A stretch of DNA of 45,674 nucleotides from an uncultured Muribaculaceae bacterium. GTDB lineage: Bacteria > Bacteroidota > Bacteroidia > Bacteroidales > Muribaculaceae. The DNA lies in the NCBI GenBank assembly GCA_910584495.1, contig CAJUAR010000015.1, forward strand, positions 1-45,674. Reading direction: 5' to 3'. Each line of letters opens with the position of its first letter. The stretch's first letter is position 1. Positions 33,371 through 42,083 of the stretch are shown one piece after another. The notes under the pieces were generated by a model. It worked only from the letters and a program-made list of their open reading frames with translations, was not told the origin of the DNA and did not search any database. A program made the position numbers and the translations under genes.

Positions 33371-33562
33371 TTACTCCTCTACCGAACGGAGCTGCTGCAC
33401 GTAGACCGCTTTCATGATTTTTTTGCGGTTGGTGACAGAGGGCTTTTGGAAAGCCTGGCGGCTGCGAAGTTCTTTTACAATGCCGGTTTTTTCAAATTTA
33501 CGTTTGAATTTCTTGAGTGCTCGTTCGATGAGCTCACCTTCTTTTACTTGTACGATAATCAT
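33371..33562 (-). CDS. rpsU: 30S ribosomal protein S21
   Basis: 63 residues, the usual length for Bacteroidetes S21. The sequence MIIVQVKEGELIERALKKFK, then RKFEKTGIVKELRSRQAF, is typical, with a basic tail. It sits 22 bases after tRNA-Cys and is probably cotranscribed with it. S21 binds the platform of the small subunit; in Bacteroidetes it helps hold the anti-Shine-Dalgarno end of 16S rRNA in a hidden state, which fits the lack of SD signals in this genome. Confidence 0.95.
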   Translation of the reverse strand: MIIVQVKEGELIERALKKFKRKFEKTGIVKELRSRQAFQKPSVTNRKKIMKAVYVQQLRSVEE

Positions 33563-33584
33563 ATTTGATGTTAAGTTTTAATTG

Positions 33585-33655
33585 AGGTACCAAGCAGAAT
33601 CGAACTGCTGTGCTCGGTTTTGCAGACCGATGCCTAACCACTCGGCCATGGTACC
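33585..33655 (-). tRNA. tRNA-Cys (anticodon GCA)
   Basis: 71 bases on the minus strand. It starts GGTACCATGGCCGAGTGGTT. The acceptor arms GGTACCA and TGGTACC pair, the anticodon loop is CTGCAAA with GCA at 33623-33621, and the T-loop reads GTTCGATTC. CCA is not encoded. Confidence 0.95.
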
Positions 33656-33673
33656 ATGTGGTTTTTCCGAGTG

Positions 33674-33704
33674 CAAAGTTAGTACTTCTTTTTGGATTGA
33701 CAAA
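33674..33704 (-). promoter_or_regulatory. Promoter of tRNA-Cys/rpsU
   Basis: The minus strand has TTTG (33704-33701), 19 bases, then TAACTTTG (33681-33674). The 20 bases around the -33 box are almost identical to those of the rplM promoter at 42551-42570. Confidence 0.72.
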
Positions 33705-33784
33705 ATTTTTCTGCAATCTTTTCGAAAAAAAATTCTTTTTGTGTTTTTGGGGCGGTTTAAATCGGTCGAGCCACCTATAAATAC

Positions 33785-33829
33785 CGATAAATCCTGATGG
33801 GCCTGATTCGGCGCAGATTAATCGCCCAT
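33785..33829. repeat. Possible decayed GATTAATC block ahead of pyrE
   Basis: CGATAAATCCTGAT at 33785-33798 and GATTAATC at 33817-33824 repeat words from the blocks around the four-helix gene (28471 and 29301). ATGGGC (33797-33802) and GCCCAT (33824-33829) form an inverted repeat. The 10-base register is mostly lost. Confidence 0.4.
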
Positions 33830-33873
33830 GGAGTGGATTGATTTTTTTTGGTGTGAGATTGAAAAATTTTCGT

Positions 33874-33881
33874 TAACTTTG
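33874..33881 (+). promoter_or_regulatory. -7 box of the pyrE operon
   Basis: TAACTTTG, matching TAnnTTTG, 27 bases before the pyrE start. The nearest TTTG (33847-33850) is 23 bases upstream, slightly too far. Confidence 0.55.
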
Positions 33882-33907
33882 CAACTTGAAACATAGAAAC
33901 ACGACTT

Positions 33908-34546
33908 ATGAAAAACGTAGCATGCCTTTTGGCCGAAAAACTCCTTAAAATCAATGCAGTGAAGCTTCAGCCTGCCAATCCGTTTGTGTGGGCTTCTGGC
34001 TGGAATTCACCCATCTATACAGATAATCGTCGCACACTTTCCTATCCGGAGGTGCGCAACTTTATCAAAGTTGAACTTGCCCGCCTTGTTCTTGAAAACT
34101 TCCCCGAGGCCGATGCAATTGCCGGCGTTGCAACAGGGGCCATTGCCCAGGGCGCGCTTGTAGCCGATATGCTCAACCTTCCTTTTGTATATATACGCTC
34201 CACTCCCAAAGATCATGGGCTGGAAAACCTCATCGAGGGCGATTTGCGTCAGGGCCAGAAAGTGGTTGTGATCGAAGACCTCGTTTCTACGGGTAAAAGC
34301 TCGCTCAAGGCTGTTGAGGCCGTGCGCAATGCCGGCGGCGAGGTGCTTGGCATGTTGGCTCTCTTCACATACGGTTTCGACCTTGCCGATGCCAACTTTG
34401 AAAAAGCCGGTGTGCGTCTTATGACATTGAGCAATTATAACACCCTGATTGAAGCTGCTCTCAAAACAAAATATATCGCCGAAAGCGATGTTGAGACTTT
34501 GCAGTGCTGGCGCCATGACCCTGCAAACTGGGTTCCCGAACGTTAA
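33908..34546 (+). CDS. pyrE: Orotate phosphoribosyltransferase
   Basis: 212 residues. It makes orotidine 5'-monophosphate from orotate and PRPP in pyrimidine synthesis. The PRPP-binding loop VVVIEDLVSTGKSSLKAVEA is intact, as are the N-terminal FVWASGWNSPIYTDNRRTLS and the AGVATGAIAQGALVADML segment. A catalytic-loop lysine lies in YIRSTPKDHGLENLIEGD. The next gene follows 12 bases downstream. Confidence 0.96.
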   Translation: MKNVACLLAEKLLKINAVKLQPANPFVWASGWNSPIYTDNRRTLSYPEVRNFIKVELARLVLENFPEADAIAGVATGAIAQGALVADMLNLPFVYIRSTPKDHGLENLIEGDLRQGQKVVVIEDLVSTGKSSLKAVEAVRNAGGEVLGMLALFTYGFDLADANFEKAGVRLMTLSNYNTLIEAALKTKYIAESDVETLQCWRHDPANWVPER

Positions 34547-34558
34547 GCCGACACCGAC

Positions 34559-34972
34559 ATGGAGAAATATTCATCGAAACCGACGACAATCAACATGTCG
34601 TTCGACGAAATGACGGAACGGCTGAGCGACTTCACATTTCTGCAACATAAACTTGACGAGCTTCCTGCCGAGGACCGCGCACGCATTGGCGATGTGCATT
34701 TTGGCATGGACAGCATTGAAATTACCACACCGCAAGTGGGCAAAATATGTCTTGATGTCACCGAGCGTATCCCCGGGCGCCTATCTTTGTCTGCATCGAG
34801 CTCGCCGGTGCCTATATCGCTGAGCCTCAATTACGAAGCTGATGGCGACAATGCTGTCAAGGCTTCGTCGCAGATTGAAGTCGAACTGCCTTTTATGCTC
34901 AAGGCTCTTGTAGGTCCGGCAATTCAGAAAGCCGTGGACCAGATGGGCGGCATGTTTGCATCGTTGCTCTGA
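34559..34972 (+). CDS. SRPBCC-like small protein
   Basis: 137 residues, with no signal peptide. It starts MEKYSSKPTTINMSFDEMTE, then DFTFLQHKLDELPAEDRARI and beta strands (GKICLDVTERIPGRLSLSAS) ending in a long helix (LKALVGPAIQKAVDQMGGMF). That layout matches the SRPBCC/START-like fold, a pocket for hydrophobic ligands, and Bacteroidetes copies sit after pyrE. The ligand is unknown. The family call is moderate because no diagnostic residues exist. Confidence 0.65.
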   Translation: MEKYSSKPTTINMSFDEMTERLSDFTFLQHKLDELPAEDRARIGDVHFGMDSIEITTPQVGKICLDVTERIPGRLSLSASSSPVPISLSLNYEADGDNAVKASSQIEVELPFMLKALVGPAIQKAVDQMGGMFASLL

Positions 34973-34984
34973 CCTGCTTTGTCG

Positions 34985-35479
34985 ATGATGCGACCTTTGT
35001 TGCTTGCTGTTGCGGCTGTTGCGGCTATGGGCATCAGTTCGTGCCATTCTGTCGACGACGACCGTATTCCGGTGGCTCCGGTCAATGTGGTATTTTCCAC
35101 CGTGGCCGATTGGGATATCTATGGTGTGAGCGGGGCCATGCAGAGCCGCCGCTTCATCCGCGAACTTCGAGAGCCGCGGGCTTTTGCATGGACGGCAAAT
35201 ACCTTTACGGGTTTTGGCGGCATCCTGCTGGTGAGCGACGTAATGGGCGAGCCTTTGGCCTACGACCTTGCATGCCCTGTTGAGTGCAAGGCCGATACGC
35301 GCGTGGAAATTGATGAGCAGATGCTGGCACGCTGTCCCGTGTGTGGAAGCACCTATGATGTGTTCTCGCTCAACGGAGCACCGGTGAGCGGCCCGGCGGC
35401 CCGCGACCATTATGGTCTGCGCCCCTACCACGTGGGACCATCGCGCAACGGAACAGCCTATCGCATAATTTCTTACTGA
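34985..35479 (+). CDS. Rieske-like lipoprotein with non-canonical metal ligands
   Basis: 164 residues from the ATG at 34985 (MMRPLLLAV). The lipoprotein signal has lipobox GISSC, cysteine at 20. The C-terminal half has the Rieske pattern: MGEPLAYDLACPVECKAD (C97, C101), RCPVCGSTYDVFSLNGAP (C117, C120), VSGPA. True Rieske proteins have CxH and CxxH; here the histidines are missing and cysteines or glutamate stand in. A mononuclear iron or zinc site is therefore more likely than a [2Fe-2S] cluster. It lies 12 bases after the SRPBCC-like gene. Redox function is inferred only from fold resemblance. Confidence 0.65.
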   Translation: MMRPLLLAVAAVAAMGISSCHSVDDDRIPVAPVNVVFSTVADWDIYGVSGAMQSRRFIRELREPRAFAWTANTFTGFGGILLVSDVMGEPLAYDLACPVECKADTRVEIDEQMLARCPVCGSTYDVFSLNGAPVSGPAARDHYGLRPYHVGPSRNGTAYRIISY

Positions 35480-35486
35480 CAGAGCA

Positions 35487-36278
35487 ATGAAGCGGCATTA
35501 TTTCGAATTGTGGCTGCTGCTTTTGTCGGCTTTTGTGGTTTTTGTCGTCGCTTCGGCCTTCGAGCCTCCTACTGTTGCCGGTCACAAACTTAAGCCCTCG
35601 GGCTTTGCCGATTTTTTTTGTTGCGCCCCCCCGGAAGCAGCCGAAATAGAGGAAAAGTTTGTGGCAGAAGTTCTGGAGAAGACAACTCTCGAGAGGCAAG
35701 TCAAGTGTGATTCGTTGCCTAAAACCATACTGTTTATAGGCGATTCGATGCTCGACGGCCTGTCGCCGCGGCTTGCGGCTTATGCCGATGCGAACGGCCA
35801 CACGCTATATGCCGTGATTTGGTATAGTTCCACAACCGAGCGTTGGGGGCAGTCCGACAAACTGAAACACTATATGGAGCGCATAAAGCCCGACTTTGTC
35901 TTCGTCTGCCTTGGTGCGAATGAGCTCTTTGTGCGAGATATTGCTTCCAAGCGAAGAGGCTTTGTCGAGAAAATTGTGAATGATATCGACACGGTGCCCT
36001 TCTTATGGATTGGGCCTCCTAACTGGAAGGAAGACACGGGCATAAACAACCTCATTGCTTCAACTGTGCCTCGTGGCAGCTTTTTCGAAAGCCGAGGCAT
36101 GGCATTTGAGCGCGGAAAGGATGGGGCTCATCCTACTCCGGCTTCGGCCATGCAGTGGATGGACAGCGTGGTGCGCTGGATGCCGGCTCATTCGTCCCAT
36201 CCAATTCTCCTCGATTTGCCGCCGGTGCCGAAAAGCCGGGCCAAGCGTGTGTTTGTTCATCAGCCAAACGAAAAGTAA
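35487..36278 (+). CDS. SGNH/GDSL hydrolase family protein (acetyltransferase partner)
   Basis: 263 residues. An N-terminal hydrophobic segment (LWLLLLSAFVVFVVASAF) acts as a signal or anchor. The SGNH hydrolase fold follows: ILFIGDSMLDGLSPRLAAYA with the nucleophile S87, FVFVCLGANELFV (the N block), and DGAHPT with D212 and H215 of the catalytic pair. It resembles the AlgJ/AlgX-like or PatB-like proteins that transfer or remove acetyl groups on exported polysaccharides. The MBOAT gene starts 6 bases later, which is the standard pairing. Confidence 0.8.
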   Translation: MKRHYFELWLLLLSAFVVFVVASAFEPPTVAGHKLKPSGFADFFCCAPPEAAEIEEKFVAEVLEKTTLERQVKCDSLPKTILFIGDSMLDGLSPRLAAYADANGHTLYAVIWYSSTTERWGQSDKLKHYMERIKPDFVFVCLGANELFVRDIASKRRGFVEKIVNDIDTVPFLWIGPPNWKEDTGINNLIASTVPRGSFFESRGMAFERGKDGAHPTPASAMQWMDSVVRWMPAHSSHPILLDLPPVPKSRAKRVFVHQPNEK

Positions 36279-36283
36279 AAGCT

Positions 36284-37756
36284 ATGACAGACAGCTTACT
36301 CAGCAAAATAGGGGAGTTTATAAGCTATGATGCCTCGTCGCCGCTCCTTTTTTCGTCGGGCACATTCTGGGCTTTGTTCCTGCTTTTCATGCCGCTCTAT
36401 GCGCTGTTTCGCCGCCGAATGGGGCAGATGCTAATTTTTGTTGTCGCTTTCAGTCTCTACTTCTATTATAAATGCAGCGGTATGTTTGTGGTGCTGCTTG
36501 GTGCCACCTCGGTTGCCGACTGGATTCTGTCGCGCGCAATGGTGCGACCCGGACGTACGGTGGCATACAGACGTTGGTGCGTAGCGATTTCTCTGTCTTT
36601 GTCGCTGGGCATACTAGGCTACTTCAAATATGCAAATTTCTTTCTTTGGAACCTCAACGCCCTTGTCTCAGGCAATTTCCAACCCTTGGAACTCGTGTTG
36701 CCGGTAGGCATATCGTTCTACACCTTTCAGTCGGTGAGCTATATAATAGATGTGTACAAGGGAAGGGTGAACCCGACGCGCACATGGTTGGAGTATGCTT
36801 TCTTTCTGTCGTTTTTTCCGGCTCTTGTGGCAGGCCCGATTGTCAGGGCCGACTATTTTCTTCCCCAAATCCGCAAATGTCATCACGCTACGCGCTTCGA
36901 AATCTATATGGGGCTGTGGCTCATTATTTTAGGAGTGGTGAAAAAAGCCGTCATTGCCGACTATATAGCACAGTATAACGACCTTATATTCCAGACACCC
37001 GGCGGCTATTCGGGTTTTGAATCGCTTATGGGCATAATTGGCTACACAATGCAGATTTACTGCGATTTTTCGGGCTATTCAGATATGGCCATTGGCATTG
37101 CCCTGATTATGGGCTTCAAACTGGCACAAAATTTTAACTTTCCCTATAAGTCGCAGAATCTAACCGAGTTTTGGCGGCGTTGGCACATTTCGCTGTCTTC
37201 GTGGCTGCGCGACTATGTGTATATTCCTCTCGGCGGCAGCCGCAAGGGTAGGGCGCGTACCTATATTAATAGTTTCGTAACGATGCTTGTGGGCGGTTTG
37301 TGGCATGGAGCAGCCTGGAAGTTTGTTTTTTGGGGAGCGATGCATGGTGCCGGCCTGGCTGTTCATAAAGCCTCCAGGCCATTTGTGTCACAATTGCCGG
37401 ACACATGGCCTTTCCGCGCTCTGTCGTGGCTTGCAACCATGAGTTTTGTGGCAGCACTGTGGGTGTTTTTCCGTGCCGACACGTGGCAGGATTCCGTCGC
37501 TGTGCTGTCGTCGGTATTCACCGACTTTTCGCTGGCTCATGCACTGCCCTTTGCAGCCTCGCGCATCTTGTGGCTCATTCTGATGTGTGTCATCATTGTG
37601 GCGCATGCTCTGCCCTCCGCTTTCTGGAACGGTGCGGCTGCATGGTTTGTGCGCACCCCATGGGTGGTGAAGTTGTTGATATTCATCATTGTGGTGCAGC
37701 TCGTCATAGAGCTTCGCAGCGAATCTGTGCAGCCGTTCATCTACTTCCAGTTCTGA
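36284..37756 (+). CDS. MBOAT family membrane O-acyltransferase
   Basis: 490 residues from the ATG at 36284 (MTDSLLSKIGEFISYDASSP). An upstream extension in frame would run through the SGNH gene. It has about 10-11 membrane segments. Family marks are GISFYTFQSVSYIIDVYKGR, FCD(F)SGYSDMAIGIA, NFPYKSQNLTEFWRRWHISL and the catalytic histidine in GGLWHGAAWKFVFWGAMHGA (H341). It is AlgI/PatA-like: it moves acetyl groups from the cytoplasm to a partner in the periplasm, here the upstream SGNH protein. The acetylated polymer is unknown. Confidence 0.92.
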   Translation: MTDSLLSKIGEFISYDASSPLLFSSGTFWALFLLFMPLYALFRRRMGQMLIFVVAFSLYFYYKCSGMFVVLLGATSVADWILSRAMVRPGRTVAYRRWCVAISLSLSLGILGYFKYANFFLWNLNALVSGNFQPLELVLPVGISFYTFQSVSYIIDVYKGRVNPTRTWLEYAFFLSFFPALVAGPIVRADYFLPQIRKCHHATRFEIYMGLWLIILGVVKKAVIADYIAQYNDLIFQTPGGYSGFESLMGIIGYTMQIYCDFSGYSDMAIGIALIMGFKLAQNFNFPYKSQNLTEFWRRWHISLSSWLRDYVYIPLGGSRKGRARTYINSFVTMLVGGLWHGAAWKFVFWGAMHGAGLAVHKASRPFVSQLPDTWPFRALSWLATMSFVAALWVFFRADTWQDSVAVLSSVFTDFSLAHALPFAASRILWLILMCVIIVAHALPSAFWNGAAAWFVRTPWVVKLLIFIIVVQLVIELRSESVQPFIYFQF

Positions 37757-37817
37757 ACATCCACGTTGATTTTGAGCAAATTTCCCGCCTTGTTATGGTG
37801 GAGCGGAAAATTTTTAC

Positions 37818-37825
37818 TAATTTTG
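37818..37825 (+). promoter_or_regulatory. -7 box ahead of the LysM protein gene
   Basis: TAATTTTG, 46 bases before the start at 37871. No TTTG or TTG partner is found at the normal spacing. Confidence 0.45.
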
Positions 37826-37870
37826 ATGATTCAATCAGTTGTTGTCTCAATAAAAGACTTGTAGCTAAGC

Positions 37871-39370
37871 ATGAAAATCAATTTCAAACGCTTGACGGCT
37901 GTTCTTGCCCTGTGCTTGACTCTCTCTTCTGGCATGGCTCTCGACCTGCCGGTGAAAACCGTCAACGGCACAAAATATTTTTATTATAAAGTAGGTAAGA
38001 AGGAAAGCGTCTACGGAATATCGAAAAAACTGGGCGTGAGCCGTGAGGACATTGTCCGCAACAATCCCTCGGCCGAGGATGGTGTCAAAAAGGGCCAGGT
38101 GCTCCTTTTCCCCTTCGAAGAATTTGTCGCTGAGCAGCCGGCAGATGTCGCGGGTGTTCAACAATCGGATGTTGTGATTCCGGCTGTCGATTCGGATGCT
38201 GCCGTCGGTTCGGCTCCTGTTTCAGATGAACAAGCGGCCGACACCCTGGTCACGGCCACCGAGCTGCGCTCGTCGGTGAGCCTTCTGTTGCCTTTCGGAC
38301 TCAAAGCCGATGAGACCTCGCGGCAAAACAAGCTTGCGCTTGACTTCTATAAGGGCTTTTTGCTGGGACTTGATACACTTGCAAGCCGTAAGGGCGATGT
38401 GGAAATCAATGTTTTCGATGTAGACAATCTTGGGGCAGACCAGATCGATGCACTGCTCGACAGCGCAGTGGTGTCGCTCTCGGCGGTAATTATTGTTCCC
38501 GACGAAAACATTGAGCGTGCAGCAGCCGCCAAGGCCGTTAGTCGTGGCAACTATGTGCTCAACGTTTTTAATGTGCCCGATACATTGTATCTGGACAATC
38601 CGGCTGTGATTCAGGGCAACACTCCGCAACGAAAGATGTATGAGCTTGCTGTAGACGGAATGATGCGCGACTTCGACGGCTACACCCCCGTGATTCTGCG
38701 CAGCCGCGAGGGGCGTAACGAAAAAGAATCGTTTACAAACTATTTGGCCCAGCGATATGTCGACGAGGGAATTGTGCCCATCGTCATTGAATATGGTTCC
38801 AACCTGTTGAGCTCGGAGCTTGACGTGCTCAATGGCCGTGAGGGCAAATTTGTAATTGTGCCCTCTTCCGGTTCTGTGACAGAGTTCGGCAAATTTGCCC
38901 ACGTGGTGCGTTCATTTCGCGACCGCATGATGATGACCGAGGCCGACGAGGACGGAAATATTCCCGAGCCTACTACGATTGTTGCCCTTTTTGGCTATCC
39001 CGACTGGACAGCTTTCCGAGGCGATGCTTTGGATTTGCTCAACAAAATGGAGGTTACGGTCTATTCGCGTTTCTGCGACAACTTCAGCGGTTTCTCGGCC
39101 AAGGGTGTAGAGGATAATTTCCGCCGCTGGTATGGCAGCAAAATTATTGAAAGTGTGCCTTCGCAGGCTTTCCTGGGCTTTGACACGGCTTGTATGCTGG
39201 TGAAAAATCTCCGCTATAACGAAGGCAGCTTCGACCCTCTGCGTCCCCGCAGCTTTGAAGGCGTCCAGTCGGTGTTCGATTTTCAAAAATCCGACAACGG
39301 TTACTTCAACAGCTCGATATACCTCATTAAATACCACACCGACGGACACATCACATGGCGAATACTATGA
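37871..39370 (+). CDS. LysM domain protein with periplasmic-binding-protein-like domain
   Basis: 499 residues. The signal peptide is FKRLTAVLALCLTLSSGMAL. A LysM domain (about 36-82) reads YYKVGKKESVYGISKKLGVS, then EDIVRNNPSAEDGVKKGQVL. From about residue 135 comes a type 1 periplasmic-binding fold: VSLLLPFGLKADETSRQNKL, DFYKGFLLGLDTL, GDVEINVFDVDNLGADQIDA, later FGYPDWTAFRGDALDLLNKM. LysM binds peptidoglycan; the second domain may sense a ligand or act as a structural cell-wall protein. Bacteroidetes homologues are annotated LysM or ABC-transporter-like. The porin gene overlaps its stop. Confidence 0.85.
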   Translation: MKINFKRLTAVLALCLTLSSGMALDLPVKTVNGTKYFYYKVGKKESVYGISKKLGVSREDIVRNNPSAEDGVKKGQVLLFPFEEFVAEQPADVAGVQQSDVVIPAVDSDAAVGSAPVSDEQAADTLVTATELRSSVSLLLPFGLKADETSRQNKLALDFYKGFLLGLDTLASRKGDVEINVFDVDNLGADQIDALLDSAVVSLSAVIIVPDENIERAAAAKAVSRGNYVLNVFNVPDTLYLDNPAVIQGNTPQRKMYELAVDGMMRDFDGYTPVILRSREGRNEKESFTNYLAQRYVDEGIVPIVIEYGSNLLSSELDVLNGREGKFVIVPSSGSVTEFGKFAHVVRSFRDRMMMTEADEDGNIPEPTTIVALFGYPDWTAFRGDALDLLNKMEVTVYSRFCDNFSGFSAKGVEDNFRRWYGSKIIESVPSQAFLGFDTACMLVKNLRYNEGSFDPLRPRSFEGVQSVFDFQKSDNGYFNSSIYLIKYHTDGHITWRIL

Positions 39371-40050
39371 TGAAACAGTTTGCAATCTTTCTTGCCGCCA
39401 TATTCGCGGCCATCATGCCGGCGGTGGCCGAAACGCACTATAAGCCCCACATCAGCATCGGTGGACGCGCCGGCATGACAATGTCGCAGATGTCCTTTTC
39501 GCCGAGTGTAAAGCAGACATGGACCAACGGAACAACCGGTGCCGTAACTTTCCGATATAGCGAAGAAAAACTTTTCGGTCTCATTGCCGAGCTTGGCTGG
39601 GTGCAGCGCGGCTGGAAGGAAGATTTCGAAGAGCACGATTTCAGCTACTCTCGCACTATTACATATATCAACCTGCCGCTGCTCACCCACATATACTTTG
39701 GAAGCAAGCGTTTCAAAACTTTTATTAATCTCGGTCCCGAGGTGTCGCTCTATCTGGGTGACAAAATAAAGGCCGACTTCGACTACAAAAACACGGCTTC
39801 CGTGCCCGATTTTCCCAAAAACCGCCAGACCGAACAGCTGTGGGCCGACATAACGGGCAAGTTCGACTACGGCATCTGTGCCGGTGTCGGCTTTGAGTTC
39901 TGGGTCAAACCGCGTCACTCAATCTGTGTCGAAGGTCGTTTCTATTATGGTCTGGGAAATATCTATCCTTCTTCGAAAGCCGACACCTTCGGTGCTTCGC
40001 GAAACATGACCATAGAAGTGACGCTGGGCTACAACTTCCGCCTCAAATAA
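39367..40050 (+). CDS. Outer membrane beta-barrel protein (PorT/OmpA-like barrel)
   Basis: 227 residues from the ATG at 39367, where ATGA overlaps the previous stop. An ATG 12 bases upstream (39355) would also work. A signal peptide (QFAIFLAAIFAAIMPAVA) is followed by eight or so amphipathic strands ending in LGYNFRLK, with alternate aromatic residues (IAELGWVQRGWKEDF, INLPLLTHIYFG, KTFINLGPEVSLYLGD). This is the Bacteroidetes porin-family layout (outer membrane beta-barrel domain 2). It shares its transcript with the LysM protein. Confidence 0.78.
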   Translation: MMKQFAIFLAAIFAAIMPAVAETHYKPHISIGGRAGMTMSQMSFSPSVKQTWTNGTTGAVTFRYSEEKLFGLIAELGWVQRGWKEDFEEHDFSYSRTITYINLPLLTHIYFGSKRFKTFINLGPEVSLYLGDKIKADFDYKNTASVPDFPKNRQTEQLWADITGKFDYGICAGVGFEFWVKPRHSICVEGRFYYGLGNIYPSSKADTFGASRNMTIEVTLGYNFRLK

Positions 40051-40063
40051 CACATATTATAAT

Positions 40064-42082
40064 ATGAAAAAAATAATCTTTGCTGCAATGGCCACAATGA
40101 TGATGGCAACGTCGTGCTCAAAAACGGCGCAGAAAGCCGATGGCAACGACGATTTCAACTACAATGTCGACCGTTTTGCCGACATCGAAGTGCTCCGCTA
40201 CAAGGTGCCCGACTTCGAAAACCTCACCCTTAACCAGAAAATTCTGGTCTACTATCTGACCGAAGCCGCCCAGTGGGGCCGCGACATCTTGTGGGACCAG
40301 AACTATGCCCGCAACCTCGACATACGCAACATGCTTGAAGCTGTCTATACAAACTACGACGGCGACAAAAACGATGCCGACTATAAGGCGTTTGAAACCT
40401 ACATCAAACAAGTGTGGTTTGGCAACGGTATTCATCACCACTATTCCACCGACAAATTTATCCCTGCTTTCAGTCGTGAATTTATCGAAGGACAGCTGGC
40501 CAAGCTGCCGGCCGACAAAGCCGTGGCCGATTCGCAGACACTGCTGGACATAATCTTCGACCCCGCCCGCGATGCCAAACGTGTCAACCAAGCTTCCGGA
40601 CAAGACCTTATCGCCACATCGGCTTGCAATTTCTACGAAAACGGCCTGACCCAGGCTGAAGTCGAAGCCTACTACGAATCCATCAAGAAGCCCAACGACG
40701 AAACGCCCATCTCCTATGGCCTCAACACCCGTCTTAAAAAAGTCGACGGAAAGGTTGTTGAAGAACCCTACAAACTCGGAGGTCTCTATGGCGATGCTAT
40801 TGCCCACATTGTCGAAAATCTCGACAGCGCGGCAAACTATGCCGAAAACGATGCACAACGACAGATTATCCGCAGCCTCATCGACTACTACACCACCGGC
40901 GACCTCGCGACATTCGACCGCTACTCGATTGAATGGGCCGAGGACACTGCTTCGCAGGTCGATTTCATAAATGGCTTTATCGAAAGCTACGGCGACCCGC
41001 TCGGGCTCACAGGCTCGTGGGAGTCTATAGTAAACTTCAAAAACAACGAGGCCAGCGAACGAACCGAAACTCTGTCGTCGAATGCCCAATGGTTTGAAGA
41101 TAACTCGCCTGTAGATGCAAAGTTCAAGAAAGATAAAGTGAAAGGTGTGTCGGCGAAAGTTATCACTGCTGCCATTCTTGCCGGTGATGCCTATCCTGCA
41201 ACACCCATCGGCATCAACCTGCCCAACGCCAACTGGATTCGCGCTCAGCATGGCTCCAAGTCGGTGACGCTCGAAAACATTACCCAAGCCTACGACGCAG
41301 CTTCGCAGGGCAGCGGTTTCAACGAGGAATTCGTTATCGACCAGCCCACCATCGACCTTCTCGACAAGTACCTCTTCATCACCGACAATCTGCATACCGA
41401 CCTCCACGAGTGCCTCGGTCATGGTTCCGGCAAGGTGATGCCCGGCAGGGAAGATGCTCTCAAAGCACACGGTTCTACTATTGAGGAAGCTCGTGCCGAC
41501 TTGTTCGCGCTCTATTATCTTGCCGACCCCAAGCTTGTGGAGCTCGGGCTGCTCGACAACCCCGAAGCATATAAAGCCGAGTACTATAAATATATCCTCA
41601 ATGGTTTGATGACGCAGCTCATGCGCATCGAACCGGGCAAAGACGTGGAAGAAGCCCACATGCGCAACCGCAAAATCATTGCCGAATGGGCCTTTGAGCA
41701 CGGCAAAGACAACAACGTAATCGAACTCGTGGAACGCGACGGCAAAACATTTGTCAAAATCAACGACTACGAAGCTCTTCGCGGCCTCTTCGGCGAATTG
41801 CTGGCCGAAATCCAGCGCATACGCTCCACAGGCGACTATGCCGCTGCAGAAGCTATGGTCGAAAAATACGGTGTGAAAGTCGACCCGGCACTTCACAAAG
41901 AAGTCCTCGAACGCTATGCAACTCTCGACATCGCTCCCTATAAAGGCTTTGTCAACCCTGTCTACACCCCCGTGCGCGACAAAGACGGACGTATCACTGA
42001 TGTCACAGTGAGCTACACAGAAGGCTATCCCGAGCAGATGTTGCGCCTCAGCCGCGATTATAACGGTCTGAAAGCAAAATAA
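40064..42082 (+). CDS. Dipeptidyl peptidase III (M49), lipoprotein
   Basis: 672 residues. A lipoprotein signal peptide with lipobox ATSC has its cysteine at 18. The M49 zinc site is HECLGHGSGK starting at residue 448 (HExxGH) and EEARADLFALYYL near 473 supplies the third ligand. The N-terminal segment FADIEVLRYKVPDFENLTLN and the N-terminal helical domain match bacterial DPP III. It removes dipeptides from the N-terminus of peptides. Many Bacteroidetes genomes misname this family dihydrofolate reductase; nothing in the sequence supports that. It starts 13 bases after the porin gene, and lipid attachment would place it in the periplasm or outer membrane. Confidence 0.9.
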   Translation: MKKIIFAAMATMMMATSCSKTAQKADGNDDFNYNVDRFADIEVLRYKVPDFENLTLNQKILVYYLTEAAQWGRDILWDQNYARNLDIRNMLEAVYTNYDGDKNDADYKAFETYIKQVWFGNGIHHHYSTDKFIPAFSREFIEGQLAKLPADKAVADSQTLLDIIFDPARDAKRVNQASGQDLIATSACNFYENGLTQAEVEAYYESIKKPNDETPISYGLNTRLKKVDGKVVEEPYKLGGLYGDAIAHIVENLDSAANYAENDAQRQIIRSLIDYYTTGDLATFDRYSIEWAEDTASQVDFINGFIESYGDPLGLTGSWESIVNFKNNEASERTETLSSNAQWFEDNSPVDAKFKKDKVKGVSAKVITAAILAGDAYPATPIGINLPNANWIRAQHGSKSVTLENITQAYDAASQGSGFNEEFVIDQPTIDLLDKYLFITDNLHTDLHECLGHGSGKVMPGREDALKAHGSTIEEARADLFALYYLADPKLVELGLLDNPEAYKAEYYKYILNGLMTQLMRIEPGKDVEEAHMRNRKIIAEWAFEHGKDNNVIELVERDGKTFVKINDYEALRGLFGELLAEIQRIRSTGDYAAAEAMVEKYGVKVDPALHKEVLERYATLDIAPYKGFVNPVYTPVRDKDGRITDVTVSYTEGYPEQMLRLSRDYNGLKAK

Positions 42083-42083
42083 A

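Noticed and set aside
40118..41896. Very long minus-strand open frame opposite DPP III
   Set aside because: It is a shadow caused by codon bias of the real gene. It has no family features and lies wholly inside a well-recognised enzyme gene. The same holds for minus-strand frames opposite GH65, SusC and the metalloprotease.
40064..42082. Naming the M49 gene dihydrofolate reductase
   Set aside because: The HECLGH zinc motif and overall pattern are those of dipeptidyl peptidase III; no folate-binding features are present.
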